From assembly GCA_029987045.1 (NCBI GenBank), contig DALTWN010000040.1, positions 1 through 8,117 on the forward strand: a stretch of DNA of 8,117 nucleotides, written 5' to 3'. The notes under the pieces were generated by a model that had not been told where the DNA came from, ran no database searches, and worked only from the letters and a program-made list of their open reading frames with translations. Below, in pieces: positions 6,394 through 8,117 of this stretch; positions within the stretch are counted from its first letter, which is position 1, and each line of letters begins with the position of its first letter. The stretch comes from Methanocorpusculum sp. (GTDB taxonomy: Archaea; Halobacteriota; Methanomicrobia; Methanomicrobiales; Methanocorpusculaceae). The translations under genes were made by a program, and so were the position numbers.

Positions 6394-6433
6394 TTGGAAA
6401 ATACTTACGTAAAGTAAAGGAAAGTGATACATT

Positions 6434-8117
6434 ATGACAGATACCAATACCTTACCTTTAATCGTGCAGGAAGCCGACTATGCGGATGCCCACAAGGGAT
6501 ATGCACGCCTTTCATCTTCCAGTATGGATAAGCTCGGTCTTGCATCCGGTGATTATGTAAAAATCAGCGGTAAGAAGTTCGCCGTGGCAAAAGCGATGCG
6601 GTCTGAAATCGGATCTTCCGCTATTGCAATCGATGGTGAGACCAGACAGACGGCAGGCGCCGGAATCGGAGATACCGTTTCCGTCGAAAAGATAGAACCG
6701 AAGACGGCAACCAAAATAACAATACAGCCGCTTTCCAAAGATATCGAGATCGATTCCGAATCACTGCAGTCTGCAGTCCGTAACGGTCTTGCAGGAAAAG
6801 CTGTCGTGAAGGGTCAGATATTCGCATTCAATATTCAGCGTGCATCCGATCCGTTCGATTCGTTCTTCTCGAGCTGGGGAAACTTCACAAACTATAGTAC
6901 TGCATACTTTGCAATATCCGATATTTCCCCAGATGATGTAGCAGTAATTGGTGAATCGACCATCGTATCCTACAAAGGATCGGTCTATACCGGCGAAGAT
7001 GCGCCGAAGGGCGGAAAAGCTGCCGGAAACATCCATTACGAGGATATCGGCGGTCTGGGACGTGAACTCTCGCTTGTCCGTGAGATGATCGAGTATCCGC
7101 TCAGGAATCCGGAAGTCTTCGAGAAACTGGGAATCGAACCGCCAAAGGGAGTCCTGCTCTATGGTCCGCCGGGAACCGGTAAGACCCTGATCGCCCGTGC
7201 GGTCGCAAACGAGGCGGGTGCGTATTTCGATACCATCTCCGGACCGGAGATTGTATCCAAGTACTACGGCGATTCCGAAGAGAAGCTCCGTGAAATCTTC
7301 CAGAAAGCCGAGGAGAATGCTCCGTCGATCATCTTCATTGATGAGATCGATTCGATCGCCCCCAAGCGTGACGAATCAAAGGGTGAGATGGAACGCCGTG
7401 TCGTTGCCCAGCTCTTATCCCTGATGGACGGACTCAAGAGCAGGGGCAAAGTCATCGTCATCGGTGCAACCAATCTGCCGGATGCAATCGATCCCGCACT
7501 CAGGAGAGGCGGCAGATTCGATCGTGAAATCGAGATCGGTGTGCCGGACAAGGACGGACGTGCCCAGATCCTGCAGATCCACACAAGGAACATGCCGCTT
7601 GGCGAGACGGTCGATCTGAAGAAGTATGCGAACCGTACCCACGGATTCGTCGGTGCCGATCTCTCCCTCGTTGCGAAAGAAGCAGCAATGCACGCTCTGC
7701 GTCGTGAATTCCCCGGTCTGAACCCTGCGGAAAAACCGTCGAAAGAACGCCTTGATGCGCTGCGTGTCACTCCGGATGATTTCGAAGCGGCACTCAAGAT
7801 GGTTCAGCCGTCTGCGATGCGTGAGGTTCTGGTGGAAGTGCCGGACATTCACTGGAGCGATGTCGGCGGACTCGACAGCGTCAAGGAAGAACTGCAGCAG
7901 GCGGTCGAATGGCCGATAAAATACAGCGATGTCTATCACAAGTTCGCGACCAAGTCGCCGAAGGGATTCCTCATGTTCGGCCCGCCCGGAACCGGTAAGA
8001 CGCTGCTTGCAAAAGCCGTTGCGAATGAATCAGAGTGCAACTTCATCTCGGTGAAAGGTCCGGAACTCATGTCGAAATGGGTCGGTGAATCCGAGAAAGG
8101 TGTCCGTGAAATCTTCA
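6434..8117 (+). CDS. Cdc48/VAT-type AAA+ ATPase, truncated by window end
   Basis: This is the archaeal relative of p97/Cdc48, a cytoplasmic hexameric unfoldase with two AAA modules, thought to feed proteins to the proteasome. The first 561 codons are visible, without a stop. The N-domain (about 1-200, beginning [19 protein letters not shown]) is a double-psi barrel plus 4-beta region. D1 starts at YEDIGGL (about 202). It has Walker A GPPGTGKT at 244-251, Walker B IIFIDEID with D303/E304, the aromatic pore loop KYYG and arginine-finger context (RRGGRFDR). D2 starts at HWSDVGGL (about 473), with a second Walker A at 516-523 and pore loop KWVG, then is cut. The start at 6434 has a TATA box and a ribosome site. 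An aromatic-rich stretch at about 136-160 of the N-domain looks inserted compared with VAT. The gene has no functional link to the C1 genes. PAN is excluded by the two tandem AAA modules. Confidence 0.96.
   Translation, partial: MTDTNTLPLIVQEADYADAHKGYARLSSSSMDKLGLASGDYVKISGKKFAVAKAMRSEIGSSAIAIDGETRQTAGAGIGDTVSVEKIEPKTATKITIQPLSKDIEIDSESLQSAVRNGLAGKAVVKGQIFAFNIQRASDPFDSFFSSWGNFTNYSTAYFAISDISPDDVAVIGESTIVSYKGSVYTGEDAPKGGKAAGNIHYEDIGGLGRELSLVREMIEYPLRNPEVFEKLGIEPPKGVLLYGPPGTGKTLIARAVANEAGAYFDTISGPEIVSKYYGDSEEKLREIFQKAEENAPSIIFIDEIDSIAPKRDESKGEMERRVVAQLLSLMDGLKSRGKVIVIGATNLPDAIDPALRRGGRFDREIEIGVPDKDGRAQILQIHTRNMPLGETVDLKKYANRTHGFVGADLSLVAKEAAMHALRREFPGLNPAEKPSKERLDALRVTPDDFEAALKMVQPSAMREVLVEVPDIHWSDVGGLDSVKEELQQAVEWPIKYSDVYHKFATKSPKGFLMFGPPGTGKTLLAKAVANESECNFISVKGPELMSKWVGESEKGVREIF

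Larger units (their letters stand above)
6140..6433. other. Noncoding stretch between purH and the AAA ATPase gene
   Basis: Including the purH terminator, 339 bases separate the two genes. I see no tRNA, no clear C/D or H/ACA guide RNA motifs and no gene with a ribosome site; a 36-codon ATG frame at 6161-6271 lacks support. Visible structure: a GC-rich hairpin at 6183-6209 (CCGGG and AGCG pairing with CGCT and CCCGG, with a 3-base bulge and 6-base loop), a small TGCG/CGCA hairpin near 6306-6317, and two TATA-like boxes near the right end (6338-6345 and 6386-6393). It may be a long promoter region or may hold a small noncoding RNA. Neither is shown. Confidence 0.5.

Noticed and set aside
7264..7797. 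177-codon antisense frame in the AAA ATPase gene
   Set aside because: It is a low-complexity, serine/arginine-rich shadow of the highly conserved D1 module.

Overview
The window reads as the chromosome of a methanogenic archaeon. The decisive gene is ftr, which encodes formylmethanofuran:tetrahydromethanopterin formyltransferase of hydrogenotrophic methanogenesis. Archaeal TATA boxes (TTTATATA type), poly-T terminators and a Cdc48/VAT-type AAA ATPase fit the same picture. Base composition looks close to balanced, and folate enzymes sit next to a methanopterin enzyme. A member of the Methanomicrobiales, such as a Methanocorpusculum-like organism, is a reasonable guess, but I infer this from memory of the families and have not searched for it.

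Positions 1-1733 (+) hold the end of a three-gene operon: the C-terminal part of an amino-acid-type adenylation (A) enzyme, a formyltransferase (F) with an intact N-x-H...D active site that starts inside the A gene's stop codon (ATGA overlap), and a stand-alone carrier protein (T) with a DSFE phosphopantetheine site. Together they have the parts of a formylating nonribosomal peptide initiation module (the F-A-T order of LgrA, linear gramicidin), but as three separate proteins in an archaeon. This is the most unusual element of the window. Its real product cannot be read from here.

Positions 1734-2694 hold a small hairpin and T-tract terminator shared by convergent genes, then ftr on the minus strand. 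A 141-bp divergent intergenic region (2695-2835) separates ftr from fhs (formate-tetrahydrofolate ligase, +). Next comes purH (bifunctional AICAR transformylase / IMP cyclohydrolase, +) with its own promoter. A 339-bp noncoding gap (6095-6433) contains the purH terminator, a GC-rich hairpin of unknown role and two TATA-like boxes. The last gene is the first 561 codons of a Cdc48/VAT AAA ATPase, cut off by the window end.

The first five genes share a theme. Ftr moves formyl groups on methanopterin. Fhs makes 10-formyl-tetrahydrofolate, PurH consumes it, and the operon formyltransferase probably consumes it too. The segment therefore looks like a formyl-group supply-and-use neighbourhood bridging the methanopterin and folate C1 pools. 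Cdc48 is an unrelated protein quality-control gene.
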